DNA from: an uncultured Oscillibacter sp.
Lineage (GTDB): Bacteria; Bacillota; Clostridia; Oscillospirales; Oscillospiraceae
Direction: 5' to 3'
Length of the DNA stretch: 45,983 nucleotides
Assembly (NCBI RefSeq): GCF_900544955.1
Contig: NZ_UQXD01000015.1
Location: forward strand, 1 to 45,983
Shown here: positions 1 to 8,333 of the stretch, one piece after another
Numbering within the stretch: the first letter of the stretch is position 1
How the letters are laid out: each line of letters begins with the position of its first letter
Notes under the pieces: model-generated
Database searches by the model: none
The model's input: only the letters and a program-made list of their open reading frames with translations
What the model was told of the DNA's origin: nothing
Position numbers and translations under genes: made by a program

Positions 1-1198
1 GCAGGTCCGCGGCGGCGGCCACGGCAATGGCCTCCTGGCCCCGGAGGGCCTCCGCCTGGGACTGGGCGCCGCCGGCCTGCTCCGCCGCCTCCCGGGCCCT
101 GGAAAGCAGTTCGTCCAGCGCCGCGCGCAACTCCCCGGCCTCCCGGTCGATCTCCGCGATGCGGCGCTCCTGCTCCTCCGCCTGGCGGTGCAGCCCGCCG
201 GAGCGGCTGTCCGTCTCCTCCAGCTCCGTCCGGGCCCGGGCGATGTTCTCCTCATTGTGGGCGATGGTGCTCTCCAGCACGGCCACGGCGGACTCCTGCT
301 CCTTCACCCGGCCCTCCAGGGCCGCGGCCTCGGCGCGGATGCGCTCCGCCTCCATGTCCTTCTCCTGCATCCGCTGGCCGAACCGCTCCCCCTCGGCGTA
401 GAGGGCGTCCAGCGCGGTGCGGGCCTCGTCCCGGGCGGCCTCGGCGGCGGCAAAGTCCGCCCGCAGCTTCTGGGCCCCGGCCTTCAGCCCGTCCAGGTTC
501 TCCAGCCAGACGGAGATCTCCAAAAGCCGCAGCTCGTCCCGGAGGACCAGGTACTTCCGGGCCTTCTCCGCCTGGTCCCGCAGCGGGTCCACCTGCAGCT
601 CCAGCTCCGAAATCTTGTCGTTGATGCGCACCAGGTTCTCTTCCGTCCGCTCCAGCTTCCGCTCCGCCTCCTCCTTGCGGTGGCGAAACTTGGAGATGCC
701 GGCGGCCTCCTCGAAAATCTCCCGGCGCTCCCCGCTCTTGGCGGAGAGGATCTCGTCGATTTTGCCCTGGCCGATGATGGAGTAGCCCTCCTTGCCCATG
801 CCGGTGTCCATGAACAGCTCCGTCACGTCCTTGAGGCGGACGGACTGGCGGTTGATGTAGTACTCGCTCTCCCCGCTGCGGTAATAGCGCCGGGTGACGG
901 CCACCTCCGACTCCTCCATGGTGGGAAAGATGTGCTCCGTGTTGTCGATGACCAGCGTCACCTGGGCAAAGCCCACCTGGGCCCGCTTGGCGGTGCCGCC
1001 GAAGATGACGTCCTCCATCTTGGCGCCCCGGAGGCCCTTGGCGCTCTGCTCGCCCATGACCCAGCGGATGGCGTCGGAAATATTGGACTTGCCGGAGCCG
1101 TTGGGGCCCACGATGGCGGTGATATCCTCTCCGAAGTTCAGAACCGTCTTATCCGGAAAGGACTTGAAGCCCTGAATCTCCAATGCTTTTAAGTACAC
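1..1198 (-). CDS. smc: Chromosome segregation ATPase SMC (5' part, runs off the window)
   Basis: SMC organises and segregates the nucleoid as an ATP-driven dimer with ScpA and ScpB. The visible 399 residues are the N-terminal ATPase head (about residues 1-165, Walker A loop GPNGSGKSN near residue 32) followed by the start of the heptad-rich coiled coil, full of Glu, Arg and Ala. The start is a GTG preceded by AGAGGTGG at 5 nt; the protein opens YLKALEIQGFKSF, the standard SMC N terminus. The hinge and the C-terminal head lie beyond position 1. The gene is divergent from the lipoprotein gene. Identification is secure; only the distal part is missing because of the window edge. Confidence 0.97.
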   Translation of the reverse strand, partial: MYLKALEIQGFKSFPDKTVLNFGEDITAIVGPNGSGKSNISDAIRWVMGEQSAKGLRGAKMEDVIFGGTAKRAQVGFAQVTLVIDNTEHIFPTMEESEVAVTRRYYRSGESEYYINRQSVRLKDVTELFMDTGMGKEGYSIIGQGKIDEILSAKSGERREIFEEAAGISKFRHRKEEAERKLERTEENLVRINDKISELELQVDPLRDQAEKARKYLVLRDELRLLEISVWLENLDGLKAGAQKLRADFAAAEAARDEARTALDALYAEGERFGQRMQEKDMEAERIRAEAAALEGRVKEQESAVAVLESTIAHNEENIARARTELEETDSRSGGLHRQAEEQERRIAEIDREAGELRAALDELLSRAREAAEQAGGAQSQAEALRGQEAIAVAAAADL

Positions 1199-1236
1199 GT
1201 TTCCACCTCTGCAAATCAACATACGATAACTAGAAT

Positions 1237-1265
1237 AATATAGCAGACAATCCCGTCTATTTCAA
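1237..1265 (-). promoter_or_regulatory. Sigma-A type promoter of smc
   Basis: On the minus strand TTGAAA (1260-1265) and TATATT (1237-1242) are separated by 17 nt, with a TG extension just before the -10 box. It lies about 40 nt upstream of the smc GTG in an AT-rich gap. Confidence 0.65.
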
Positions 1266-1392
1266 GAAAAATCCGAAATTTCCGCCCAGGTGGTTCCCTC
1301 ACTTGCCCGATTGTTACCGTTTTGAGATGGACGGCGCCCCGCTTTGGGCTATGATGAAAAAAAGGCATCCACCGCACTGGAAAGGAGTTCTG

Positions 1393-2724
1393 ATGAAGCA
1401 TGTTTTCCGAAGGGGATTCCCCCTGCTTTTATGCCTGCTGCTGACCGCCGGATGCGGCCGGGCGGCAGATCCCCCGCCCGCCCCGGAGCCGGACGCCCCG
1501 CCCGCAGAGACGCTCCCGCCCGCGGAAAAGGCCGCCGATCCCCGGGACATGGAAATCGTCCTGCCGGAGGAGTACCAAGAGCTGCTCCTGGTGACCACGG
1601 ACTTCCCCGACGGCGGTGCCAACCCCCATTGGGTCCAGCTCCTGCTGGTCCAGGAAAAGGCCTCCGTGGAGGCCGCCCGGGCGGACGGCTTCAGCGGCGA
1701 GGGCGACGGCGTGCTCTTCGGCATCTCCGCCCTGGACCAGACCGCCTTTGAGCAGCTGTGCCAGGGGGACGGCAGCGGCTGCGAGGTCTTTGCCCGGGAC
1801 GAGAGCTGGTACTACGCCCGGACCTTCCCCACCGACGTGCGGTTTTACCGCAGCGGCGGCACCGTCGACACCCAGACCGAGGACTGGAAGACCTGGGAGC
1901 GGCTGAGCGCCCTGGGGCCCCAGGTCAGCGCGGACATCATCCAGCGCAACGGCCTGACGCCGTACAGCTTGCAGGAATTTTGGAACCAGCCCTTCACCTG
2001 GGAGGGCGACCACGCCTACGTGAAATACTTCCGCTACTTCACCTTTGACGGCTCCAAGCGGGAGTACGAGACCCTGGTGCTGTCCCAGCCCGCCAGGCAG
2101 GGCGAGGGGGGAATCTGGTGCGTGGAGCGGGTGTACGACGAGTACGGCACCGTCTCTTTGACCATCCCCGCCATTGACCAGCCCATGGCGGACCACTACG
2201 CGGCGCTCCAGGCGGAGTGCGACGCCGGGCAGCATCCGGAGCTTCTCACCCCCCTGGGGGCGGCCCGGGCCTACATCCTGACCCCGGGGTATTACAACGC
2301 CCCCCCGGCGGAGGAGAGCCTGGAGCTGACGGACGGGCCGGACGGCGGCTACATGGAGACCAACCGCCGGATGCACGAGCTGCTGTCTGACCTGTTCTTC
2401 GACCGGGCGGTGGACGGCCGGGAGCTTCTGGACTGCGCGGGGAGCTTCACCTACGACACCTGGGGCGTGATGGGCCGGCGGAACTACGGCTCCGACTGGT
2501 GGACGCCCCTGAAGAAGGCCCTGGCGGAGGCCGCCGTGGGACCGGACCAGGCCGACCGGGACCGGGACATGATGAACTTCTATCTCAGCGCCTACGACCC
2601 CTACGCGGAGGCCGTGGCCGGGATGCTGCAGGCCCAGCGGGCGGCGGACGCGGAGACCTTCGACCGGGTGCTGGGGGAGTTCGACGGCGGGCAGCAGGCG
2701 CTGCTGCGGGAGGCCCTGGGATAA
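1393..2724 (+). CDS. Predicted surface lipoprotein of unknown function
   Basis: 443 residues. It starts at an ATG preceded by AAAGGAG; an upstream in-frame ATG (1303) has no ribosome binding site. The N terminus is a type II signal peptide with lipobox LTAGC, so the protein should be lipid-anchored outside the membrane. A Pro/Ala/Glu-rich linker (about residues 24-60) precedes a folded domain rich in Trp and Tyr. I do not recognise a named family, and there are no transmembrane segments after the signal. It stands alone between smc (divergent) and ilvA (convergent) and ends in a hairpin terminator. Function is unknown; a role in binding or envelope homeostasis is only a guess. Confidence 0.85.
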   Translation: MKHVFRRGFPLLLCLLLTAGCGRAADPPPAPEPDAPPAETLPPAEKAADPRDMEIVLPEEYQELLLVTTDFPDGGANPHWVQLLLVQEKASVEAARADGFSGEGDGVLFGISALDQTAFEQLCQGDGSGCEVFARDESWYYARTFPTDVRFYRSGGTVDTQTEDWKTWERLSALGPQVSADIIQRNGLTPYSLQEFWNQPFTWEGDHAYVKYFRYFTFDGSKREYETLVLSQPARQGEGGIWCVERVYDEYGTVSLTIPAIDQPMADHYAALQAECDAGQHPELLTPLGAARAYILTPGYYNAPPAEESLELTDGPDGGYMETNRRMHELLSDLFFDRAVDGRELLDCAGSFTYDTWGVMGRRNYGSDWWTPLKKALAEAAVGPDQADRDRDMMNFYLSAYDPYAEAVAGMLQAQRAADAETFDRVLGEFDGGQQALLREALG

Positions 2725-2729
2725 ATAAA

Positions 2730-2760
2730 AAGGGGAGACCGTTCCCTCCGGTCTCCCCTT
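2730..2760. terminator. Bidirectional hairpin terminator
   Basis: An 11-bp perfect stem (2730-2740 with 2750-2760) with a 9-nt loop, flanked by A-rich and T-ending sequence. It sits between the convergent lipoprotein and ilvA genes and can serve both. Confidence 0.8.
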
Positions 2761-2765
2761 CCGCT

Positions 2766-3986
2766 TCAATTGTAAATGCCCTTGGAGTCCACCAGGCAGG
2801 CGTCGTAGCCCTGGTCCCGGAGGGCCTGCAAAATGGCGGTCTTGTGGTCGTGGCCAAAGGCCTCCAGCGTCACCCGCAGCTCCACCTTGCTCTGGCGGTT
2901 GATGCTGACGAACTGGTTGTGGTCCAGCTTGATGATGTTGCCGCTCTGGCCCGCCACCACCTCGGCCACCCGCAAAAGCTCGCCGGGCCGGTCCGGCAGC
3001 ATGACGGAAAAGGTGAACACCCGCCCCCGGTTGATGAGGCCGTACTGCACCAGGCTTGCCATGGTGATGACGTCCATATTGCCGCCGGAGAGGATGGAGA
3101 CCACGTTCTTGCCCTTACAGTCCAGGTGGCGCAGCGCCGCCACGGACAGCAGCCCCGCGTTCTCCACCACCATCTTGTGGTTTTCCATGATGTCCAGGAA
3201 GGCCTCCACCAGCTCGTCGTCCTCAATGGTCAAAAACTCGTCGATGTTGTCCCGCACATAGGGGAACACCAGATCCCCGGGGGTGCGCACCGCCACGCCG
3301 TCGGCGATGGTGACGGCGGAGGGCAGCGTCACCACCTCCCCCGCCTCGATGGAGGCCTTCATGGAGGCGGCGCCGGCGGGCTCCACGCCGATGACCTTCA
3401 CATGGGGGTTCAGCAGCTTTGCCAGGGTGGACACCCCCGCCGCCAGGCCGCCGCCGCCGATGGGGACCAAAATCACGTCCACATCCGGCAGGGACTGGAA
3501 AATCTCATAGGCGATGGTGCCCTGACCGCAGGCCACGTCCAGGTCGTTGAAGGGCGGGATGTAGGTCATGCCCCGCTCCTCCGCCAGGCGCATGGCATGC
3601 GCGGCGGCGTCGTCGAACACGCTGCCGTGGAGGATGACCTCCGCGCCGTACTGCTTGGTGCGGTTCACCTTCATCAGCGGCGTGGTGGTGGGCATGACAA
3701 CGGCGGCCTTCACCCCGGCCACCTGGGCGGCGTAGGCCACGCCCTGGGCGTGGTTTCCGGCGGAGGCTGTGATCAGGCCGCTGGCCTTCTGCTCCTCCGT
3801 GAGCTTGGTGGTCTTGTAGTAGGCGCCCCGGATTTTATAGGCCCCGGTGACCTGTAAGTTCTCCGGCTTCAGATAGACCTGGTTGCCGCACAGCTCGGAA
3901 AAATACTGGCTGTGCACCAGCTCCGTCTTGGAGATGACTCCCCGCAGCACGCCGCGGGCTTCCTTGAATTGATCGAGTGTAAGCAT
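2766..3986 (-). CDS. ilvA: Threonine ammonia-lyase (PLP-dependent, ACT-containing)
   Basis: Deaminates L-threonine to 2-oxobutyrate, feeding isoleucine synthesis or threonine catabolism. 406 residues: a PLP fold II catalytic domain with the Schiff-base lysine in GAYKIRGA (Lys51), the substrate loop SAGNHAQG (75-82) and the phosphate-binding Gly run near 177-180; a single C-terminal ACT domain from about 325 (FTFSVMLPDRPGELL). One ACT domain and about 400 residues fit the catabolic/short IlvA type (also annotated tdcB) rather than the 500-residue biosynthetic enzyme with two ACT-like modules. The ATG has GAGGA upstream. A good promoter precedes it, so it is probably transcribed alone. Confidence 0.95.
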   Translation of the reverse strand: MLTLDQFKEARGVLRGVISKTELVHSQYFSELCGNQVYLKPENLQVTGAYKIRGAYYKTTKLTEEQKASGLITASAGNHAQGVAYAAQVAGVKAAVVMPTTTPLMKVNRTKQYGAEVILHGSVFDDAAAHAMRLAEERGMTYIPPFNDLDVACGQGTIAYEIFQSLPDVDVILVPIGGGGLAAGVSTLAKLLNPHVKVIGVEPAGAASMKASIEAGEVVTLPSAVTIADGVAVRTPGDLVFPYVRDNIDEFLTIEDDELVEAFLDIMENHKMVVENAGLLSVAALRHLDCKGKNVVSILSGGNMDVITMASLVQYGLINRGRVFTFSVMLPDRPGELLRVAEVVAGQSGNIIKLDHNQFVSINRQSKVELRVTLEAFGHDHKTAILQALRDQGYDACLVDSKGIYN

Positions 3987-4046
3987 ATGACCGTATCCTC
4001 ATTTATCCAGATTTCAGCTTCCTGGCCGAGACGAGTCGAGAATACT

Positions 4047-4074
4047 ATCATAGCAAATTCGGGAAAAATGTCAA
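4047..4074 (-). promoter_or_regulatory. Promoter of ilvA overlapping the clpP-like stop codon
   Basis: TTGACA (4069-4074) and TATGAT (4047-4052) with 16-nt spacing on the minus strand. The -35 box contains the TGA stop of the upstream protease gene, so the two genes are packed tightly yet ilvA has its own start signal. Confidence 0.7.
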
Positions 4075-4802
4075 TCGCCGGCGCCGGCGCTTTTTTCCGC
4101 CCGCCGCTCCCGGATCTGCCGGTAGAGGCAGGACAGGCCGTCGGACAGGCCGCCCACCTGGTCGATCAGGCCCAGACGGACCGCCTCCTCCCCGTAGATC
4201 ACGCTGCCCACGTCCGCGGCCATGTCGTCCTTTTCCAGCATGAGGGCCTGGAATTTTTCCCCGGAGATGTTGCTGTGCCCGGCGACAAAGGCCACGATGC
4301 GGTCCTGAAGGCGCTGGAAATAGCTGTAGGTCTGGGGGGCGGCGATGACGGTGCCGCTCATGCGGACGGGGTGGATGGTCATGGCGGCGGAGGGCACGGC
4401 AAAGCTCCGCCGGGCCGCCACCGCCAGGGGCACGCCGATGGAGTGGCTGCCGCCCAGGACGATGGAGACCGTGGGCTTGGTCATGCCGGCGATCAGCTCC
4501 GCGATGGCCAGCCCGGCCTCCACGTCGCCGCCCACGGTATTCAGAAGGAACAGCACCCCGTCCACCTCCTCGCTCTCCTCCAGCTTGGCAAGGAGCGGCA
4601 GGACGTGTTCATACTTGGTGGTCTTGGTGTTGTTGGAGGCGGTCATGTGGCCCTCAATCTGACCGATGATGGTCAGGCAGTACACCGTGCCGCTGGGCGT
4701 GCGGGTCAGGGCGGAGCCGAAGTCCAGAATGCCCTGGACGGTCTCCTTGGCGTCGGAGCTCTTCTCCTCCTCCGGCTGGGTGGGTTTTGTGGTTTCAGTC
4801 AT
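4071..4802 (-). CDS. ClpP-like serine protease of the TepA (translocation-enhancing) type
   Basis: 243 residues from an ATG with GCGAGGG upstream; an in-frame ATG at 4835 lacks a ribosome binding site. The crotonase-like ClpP fold shows the nucleophile region GGSHSIGVPLA and the histidine region MTIHPVRMSG, which match the Firmicute TepA/YmfB branch rather than housekeeping ClpP. The first 30 residues are acidic and Lys/Thr-rich and have no signal peptide, so it acts in the cytoplasm. TepA has been linked to protein export and signal-peptide turnover in Bacillus; whether that holds here is inferred. The downstream neighbour ilvA is not functionally related. Confidence 0.88.
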   Translation of the reverse strand: MTETTKPTQPEEEKSSDAKETVQGILDFGSALTRTPSGTVYCLTIIGQIEGHMTASNNTKTTKYEHVLPLLAKLEESEEVDGVLFLLNTVGGDVEAGLAIAELIAGMTKPTVSIVLGGSHSIGVPLAVAARRSFAVPSAAMTIHPVRMSGTVIAAPQTYSYFQRLQDRIVAFVAGHSNISGEKFQALMLEKDDMAADVGSVIYGEEAVRLGLIDQVGGLSDGLSCLYRQIRERRAEKSAGAGD

Positions 4803-4886
4803 AGTATCCCTCGCTTTCCCTGGTATTGTCCGCATTTTTATGAAAACTACACGCCCGCCGGGCTTTCTTTTTTTTGCAGCCCATGG

Positions 4887-4910
4887 TATACTGATGTATC
4901 ATTTTGATAC
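4887..4910 (+). promoter_or_regulatory. Promoter/operator candidate of the proline operon
   Basis: TGG-TATACT is an extended -10 box (4887-4892) but the -35 region is poor. A perfect inverted repeat GTATCA-TTT-TGATAC follows immediately, just before the proB ribosome binding site, and could be an operator or a small leader hairpin. Confidence 0.45.
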
Positions 4911-4925
4911 CGGGAGGACACGGCG

Positions 4926-5732
4926 GTGGATCAGACAAAACAGCGCATTGTGGTGAAGGTGGGCACCTCCACCCTCACCCACGACTCCGGCAGCCTGGAC
5001 CTGCGGAGCATGGAGCACCTGGTGCGGACCCTGGCGGACCTCCACGGCATGGGCCACGAGGTCATTCTGGTCACCTCCGGCGCCATCGCCGTGGGCACGG
5101 CGAAGCTGGGCCTTCCGGAGCGGCCCCGGGAGCTGCGGATGAAGCAGGCCGCCGCCGCCGTGGGCCAGTGCCGGATGATGCACATTTACGACAAGCTGTT
5201 CTCCGAGTATAACCGCTCCGTGGCCCAGATTCTGCTGACGGGCGAGGACGTGGAGGACCCCGACCGGGCGGAGCACCTGCGCAGCACCTTCTCCGCCCTG
5301 CTGGAGATGCGGGTGATTCCGGTGGTGAACGAGAACGACTCCGTGTCCTCCGCCGAGATCGAGACCGGCCGCCACAAGGTCCTGGGCGACAACGACACCC
5401 TCTCCGCCATTGTGGCGGAGCTGTGCCGGGCGGACCTGCTGATCCTCGTCAGCGACATCGACGGATTGTACGACGCGGACCCCAAGACCCATCCGGCGGC
5501 GAAGCTCCTCCACCGGGTGGAGGCCCTGACCCCGGAGATTCTGGAGATGGCGGGGGGCGCCGGCACCTGGCGGGGCACCGGCGGCATGGCCACCAAGCTC
5601 TCCGCCGCCCGGGTGGCCATGGCCGCCGGGTGCGACATGGTGATTACCAATGGCAAGCGGATGGAGGATTTGTACGGCATCGTGGAGGGACGGGACCTGG
5701 GCACCCGGTTCCTGGCGGCGAGATCGAGATAA
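4926..5732 (+). CDS. proB: Glutamate 5-kinase (short form without PUA domain)
   Basis: Phosphorylates L-glutamate to gamma-glutamyl phosphate, the first and normally proline-inhibited step of proline synthesis. 268 residues, an amino-acid-kinase fold with KVGTST near residue 11, the VNENDSV substrate loop and SDIDGLYDADP. The C-terminal PUA domain found in E. coli ProB (367 residues) is absent, as in many Clostridia. The start is GTG with GGGAGGA upstream. It is the first gene of proB-proA-proC; only 13 nt separate it from proA. Confidence 0.97.
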   Translation: MDQTKQRIVVKVGTSTLTHDSGSLDLRSMEHLVRTLADLHGMGHEVILVTSGAIAVGTAKLGLPERPRELRMKQAAAAVGQCRMMHIYDKLFSEYNRSVAQILLTGEDVEDPDRAEHLRSTFSALLEMRVIPVVNENDSVSSAEIETGRHKVLGDNDTLSAIVAELCRADLLILVSDIDGLYDADPKTHPAAKLLHRVEALTPEILEMAGGAGTWRGTGGMATKLSAARVAMAAGCDMVITNGKRMEDLYGIVEGRDLGTRFLAARSR

Positions 5733-5745
5733 GGAGGAGACGCAC

Positions 5746-6993
5746 ATGACAGCATTGCAGCAGCAGGGCGCGGCGGCCAAGGCCGCCGGCTATGTGCTGG
5801 CCACCGCCGGCACGGCGCGGAAAAACGCGGCGCTGAGCGCCGTGGCGGAGATGTTGACGGCGCGGCAGGCGGAGTGGCTGGCCGCCAACGCGGAGGATGT
5901 GGCGGCGGCCCAGGAGGCGGGGATGCGCCCCGCCATGCTGGACCGGCTGACCCTGACGCCGGCGCGCATCGCGGACATTGTGGAGGGCGTGCGCCAGGTG
6001 GCGGCCCTGCCGGACCCCATCGGCCGGGTGACGAAGATGGAGACCCGCCCCAACGGGCTGATTATCGGAAAGCGGACGGTGCCCCTGGGCGTCATCGCCA
6101 TCATCTTCGAGGCCCGGCCCAACGTCACCGTGGACGCGGCGGCCCTGTGCCTGAAGTCCGGCAACGTGTGCATCCTCCGGGGCGGGAAGGAGGCCATTCG
6201 CTCCAACCGCTGCGTGGCGGAGCTGATGCGGGAGGCCCTGGCCGCCGCCGGGCTGCCCCGGGACTGCATCTCCCTGGTCCAGGACACCAGCCACGAGACG
6301 GCCAACGAGCTGATGCACCTGGAGGAGTATGTGGACGTGCTGATCCCCCGGGGCGGAGCGGCGCTGATCCGGGCGGTGGCCAAGGAGGCCAGCGTCCCCG
6401 TCATCCGCACCGGCGAGGGCGTGTGCCACGTGTACGTGGACGACGAGGCGGACCTGGACATGGCCGCCTCCATCCTCTACAACGCCAAGTGCTCCCGGCC
6501 CTCGGTGTGCAACGCGGCGGAGTGCGTCCTCGTCCACGAGGCCGCCGCGGCGGCGTTCTGGCCCAAGGCGCTGCCGCTGCTGGACGAAAAGGGCGTGGAG
6601 CTGCGGGCGGACGAACAGGCCCTGGCGCTGCTGGGCCCCCGGGCTCTCCCGGCGGCGGAGAGCGACTGGGACGCGGAGTACGACGACTACATCCTGGCGG
6701 TGCGCACGGTGAAGGACATGGAGGAGGCCGTCGCCTTTATCAACGCCCACTCCACCGGCCACTCCGAGGCCATCGTCACCACCAACTACTTCAAGGCCCA
6801 GCGCTTTTTGGACGCGGTGGACGCGGCGGCGGTGTACGTCAACGCCTCCACCCGGTTTACCGACGGCGGCGAGTTCGGCCTGGGGGCGGAGATCGGCATC
6901 TCCACCCAGAAGATGCACGCCCGGGGCCCCATGGGCCTGGAGGAGCTGACCAGCTGCAAATACGTGATTTACGGCGAGGGGCAGGTGCGCTGA
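5746..6993 (+). CDS. proA: Gamma-glutamyl phosphate reductase (glutamate-5-semialdehyde dehydrogenase)
   Basis: Reduces gamma-glutamyl phosphate to glutamate-5-semialdehyde with NADPH, the second proline step. 415 residues, the normal length. The aldehyde-dehydrogenase fold is clear: the EARPNVTVDAAALCLKSGN cofactor region and the catalytic cysteine in PSVCNAAE (Cys255). The ATG follows AAGGAGGAGA at good spacing. It lies second in the pro operon, where tight spacing suggests a ProB-ProA complex that protects the unstable phosphate, as known for the family. Confidence 0.98.
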   Translation: MTALQQQGAAAKAAGYVLATAGTARKNAALSAVAEMLTARQAEWLAANAEDVAAAQEAGMRPAMLDRLTLTPARIADIVEGVRQVAALPDPIGRVTKMETRPNGLIIGKRTVPLGVIAIIFEARPNVTVDAAALCLKSGNVCILRGGKEAIRSNRCVAELMREALAAAGLPRDCISLVQDTSHETANELMHLEEYVDVLIPRGGAALIRAVAKEASVPVIRTGEGVCHVYVDDEADLDMAASILYNAKCSRPSVCNAAECVLVHEAAAAAFWPKALPLLDEKGVELRADEQALALLGPRALPAAESDWDAEYDDYILAVRTVKDMEEAVAFINAHSTGHSEAIVTTNYFKAQRFLDAVDAAAVYVNASTRFTDGGEFGLGAEIGISTQKMHARGPMGLEELTSCKYVIYGEGQVR

Positions 6994-7027
6994 CCCCCTC
7001 CCCGCTTTTGGAAAGGTTGTGCGGAAA

Positions 7028-7828
7028 ATGGCAATTTTCGGTTTTCTCGGCACTGGCAACATGGGCGGCGCCCTGGCCCGGGCGGCCCGCAAGGTCCTGC
7101 CCGGGGAGCAGGTGCTGCTCTCCAACCGGACGGCGGCCAAGGCCGCGGCCCTGGCGGCAGAGCTGGACTGCCAGGCGATGGACAACGCCGCCGTGGCGGA
7201 GCAGGCGGACTATCTCTTCCTGGGCGTGAAGCCCCAGATGATGGCGGACCTGCTGGGGGAGATCGCCCCGGTGCTGGCCCGGCGGCGGGACCGCTTCCTC
7301 CTGGTGAGCATGGCGGCGGGGCTCACCACTGCCCGCATCCAGGAGCTGGCGGGCGGGGCGTATCCCGTCCTGCGCATCATGCCCAACACCCCCGTCTCCG
7401 TGGGCGAGGGCATGATCCTCTACGCAGCCGGCCCCGGCGTCGCCCCGGCGGAGGTCCAGACCTTCCTGGACGCCATGTCCCACGCCGGGCGCCTCTCCCC
7501 CCTGCCGGAGCACCTCATCGACGCCGGCTCCTCCGTCGCCGGCTGCGGCCCCGCCTTTGCGGACCTCTTCCTGGAGGCCCTGGCGGACGGCGGCGTGGCC
7601 TGCGGCCTGCCCCGGGCCGCCGCGCTGGAAATGGCCGCCCAGATGCTGTTGGGCTCCGCCAGGCTGGCCCTGGAGAGCGGCCTCCACCCCGGCGCGCTGA
7701 AGGACGCTGTCTGCTCCCCCGGCGGCACCACCATTCAGGGGGTCCGAACCCTGGAGCGGGCCGGGTTCCGGGGCGCCGTCATGGACGCGGTGATCGCCGC
7801 CTGGGAGAAAAACGCCGATCTGAAATAA
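7028..7828 (+). CDS. proC: Pyrroline-5-carboxylate reductase
   Basis: Reduces pyrroline-5-carboxylate to L-proline, the last step, completing the pathway inside one operon. 266 residues. The Rossmann motif FLGTGNMGGA is at the very N terminus, and the substrate-binding C-terminal half holds GSSVAGCGPAFADLFLEAL and the conserved SPGGTTIQG. The ATG at 7028 is preferred because GAAAGG lies 11 nt upstream; a GTG at 7019 would be only 2 nt from it. The gene follows proA by 34 nt and ends at a strong terminator. Confidence 0.96.
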   Translation: MAIFGFLGTGNMGGALARAARKVLPGEQVLLSNRTAAKAAALAAELDCQAMDNAAVAEQADYLFLGVKPQMMADLLGEIAPVLARRRDRFLLVSMAAGLTTARIQELAGGAYPVLRIMPNTPVSVGEGMILYAAGPGVAPAEVQTFLDAMSHAGRLSPLPEHLIDAGSSVAGCGPAFADLFLEALADGGVACGLPRAAALEMAAQMLLGSARLALESGLHPGALKDAVCSPGGTTIQGVRTLERAGFRGAVMDAVIAAWEKNADLK

Positions 7829-7837
7829 GAGCGCTGC

Positions 7838-7874
7838 AAAGAGCGCCCGGAGCCAGTGGCTCCGGGCGCTCTTT
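7838..7874 (+). terminator. Rho-independent terminator of the proline operon
   Basis: A perfect 17-bp stem (7838-7854 with 7858-7874) with a 3-nt loop ending in TTT. The same arm sequence GGCTCCGGGCGCTCTTT recurs exactly at 44780-44796, so it belongs to a dispersed family. Confidence 0.85.
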
Positions 7875-7983
7875 GTAGTTGCCGGGACGGTGCCTGCGGC
7901 GCCGGTCCGGGAAGGCGGCGGGCTGCCGGGGACAGCCCTTGCCTGCCCAGGGGCGGGGATGGCTCCCGCACCTGCGGACTTGG

Positions 7984-8184
7984 AAGTGGGATAACTCGTC
8001 CAAGATCACAAACGGGCTCTGCGGGGCTGCTCCCCTGCCCGCGGGCCGGAAAGCGGGACAACTCGTCCAGAATCGCAAACGGGCTTCACGGGACAGCTCC
8101 CGCACCCGCAGGCCGAGACGCGGGACAGCTTGTCCAAGATTGCAAACGGGCTCTGCGGGGCTGCTCCCCCATCCGCGGGCCGGG
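7984..8184. repeat. Three tandem copies of a 67-bp GC-rich repeat
   Basis: Copies at 7984-8050, 8051-8117 and 8118-8184 align without gaps. They share GCGGGACAACTCGTCCA and CAAACGGGCT-like blocks with scattered substitutions. A partial copy precedes (about 7953-7983) and a few bases follow. The copies are contiguous with no spacers. Reading frames exist because 67 is not a multiple of 3, but none has a ribosome binding site, so I treat it as non-coding. The 7875-8333 gap otherwise contains only hairpin-forming GC-rich sequence. Confidence 0.9.
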
Positions 8185-8283
8185 AAGCGGTCTCCGCCGC
8201 GTACACGCCGCGGCAGAACGCCTTCCCCCGCCTCGGCCGCCCCGGCGGCGAACCGCCGCAAGGCGCTTCCGGCCCCACAGCGG

Positions 8284-8321
8284 CAGCGACCCGCCGTCTG
8301 CACGCAGGCGGCGGGTCGCTG
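8284..8321 (-). terminator. Hairpin downstream of the SLH nucleotidase gene
   Basis: A 13-bp perfect stem (8284-8296 with 8309-8321) and a 12-nt loop just after the stop codon. There is no T-tract on the minus strand, so it may be a terminator of weak type or an mRNA 3' stabiliser. Confidence 0.5.
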
Positions 8322-8333
8322 AAAGGTATGGGA

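Noticed and set aside
188..1192. Plus-strand open frame over smc
   Set aside because: Antisense shadow of the SMC head and coiled coil; no domain and no start signal.
7984..8184. CRISPR array
   Set aside because: The copies are contiguous with no unique spacers, the unit is 67 bp, and no cas gene is in the window.
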